This document shows, piece after piece, positions 19,904 to 20,075 of a DNA stretch of 20,075 bases (its first letter is position 1; the number at the start of each line of letters is the position of its first letter). Both the position numbers and the translations under genes were made by a program. The notes beneath the pieces are model-generated. The model was not told the DNA's origin and ran no database searches. It worked only from the letters and a program-made list of their open reading frames with translations. The stretch is from the IMG/VR virus record IMGVR_UViG_3300031999_001845, positions 1 through 20,075 of that record; one strand, 5' to 3'. This stretch comes from a virus.

Positions 19904-20075
19904 AACACTGGCCTGGGAACGTTCTTACTTGGCTCAAACCTACACGATCAACACGGCGCAATGCCGGGGCAGTTCAGATGGCCTTGGATAAGACTCCATT
20001 GGATGCGGTAATAACAGCGGTGACGATTGACTACTACTCACCATCCAATGGTGGGCAAGAGATGCCACAAGCGGA
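19900..20075 (+). CDS. partial gene cut by window end
   Basis: Starts with an ATGA overlap and stays open for 58 codons to the window edge. The visible N terminus is basic and Trp-containing (KHWPGNVLTWLKPTRSTRR), followed by a mixed region. It could be the start of a head protein such as a portal, given the packaging genes upstream, but there is too little sequence to say. Confidence 0.5.
   Translation, partial: MKHWPGNVLTWLKPTRSTRRNAGAVQMALDKTPLDAVITAVTIDYYSPSNGGQEMPQA

Overview
The window reads as part of the genome of a tailed double-stranded DNA bacteriophage (Caudoviricetes-like). Genes are tightly packed on the + strand, most joined by 4-nt ATGA overlaps or gaps of a few bases with strong Shine-Dalgarno sites. 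There is a phage replication/recombination set (gp32-like ssDNA-binding protein, RecA/UvsX-like recombinase, FEN-type 5'-3' exonuclease) and a large terminase subunit. No ribosomal or housekeeping genes are present. GC is near 48% by eye, and the host cannot be inferred.

Layout. (1) About 1-5400: ssDNA-binding protein, P-loop kinase, SPASM-type radical SAM enzyme, an unknown protein, RecA-like recombinase, a nucleoside 2-deoxyribosyltransferase-like protein and unknowns. (2) About 5400-7000: small Cys-rich proteins and the FEN exonuclease. (3) About 6957-11902: a modification/mobility hot spot with three beta-class DNA methyltransferases. The first is interrupted by an antisense Vsr-like homing-endonuclease gene. 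Tiny zinc-ribbon and coiled-coil genes, a tRNA, a recombination scar made from pieces of two neighbouring genes, and a PD-(D/E)XK nuclease are also here. (4) About 11899-16110: a sigma-70-region-2-like protein, a Cys/His protein in the usual place of a small terminase, an ADP-ribosyltransferase, a small helical protein and the large terminase. (5) About 16111-18200: small genes, one with an in-frame TGA, then a winged-helix, initiator-like gene whose 3' end carries five direct repeats followed by AT-rich non-coding DNA (candidate origin), then a short protein sharing its N-terminal tag with the ADP-ribosyltransferase. (6) 18334-20075: zinc-ribbon, unknown and small membrane proteins and a gene cut by the window end.

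How it fits together. The left part serves DNA synthesis, recombination and nucleotide chemistry. The middle modifies phage DNA and is a landing zone for mobile genes. The terminase block begins the packaging/head module, and the tagged ADP-ribosyltransferase beside it may be a head-delivered effector.

The observations most worth a second look are: the homing-endonuclease gene inserted antisense and frame-preserving just after the DPPY motif of a methyltransferase; the chimeric scar around the second methyltransferase; the direct repeats that hold their DNA sequence across a change of reading frame in the initiator-like gene; the shared N-terminal tag on two proteins; and the kinase/radical SAM pair.
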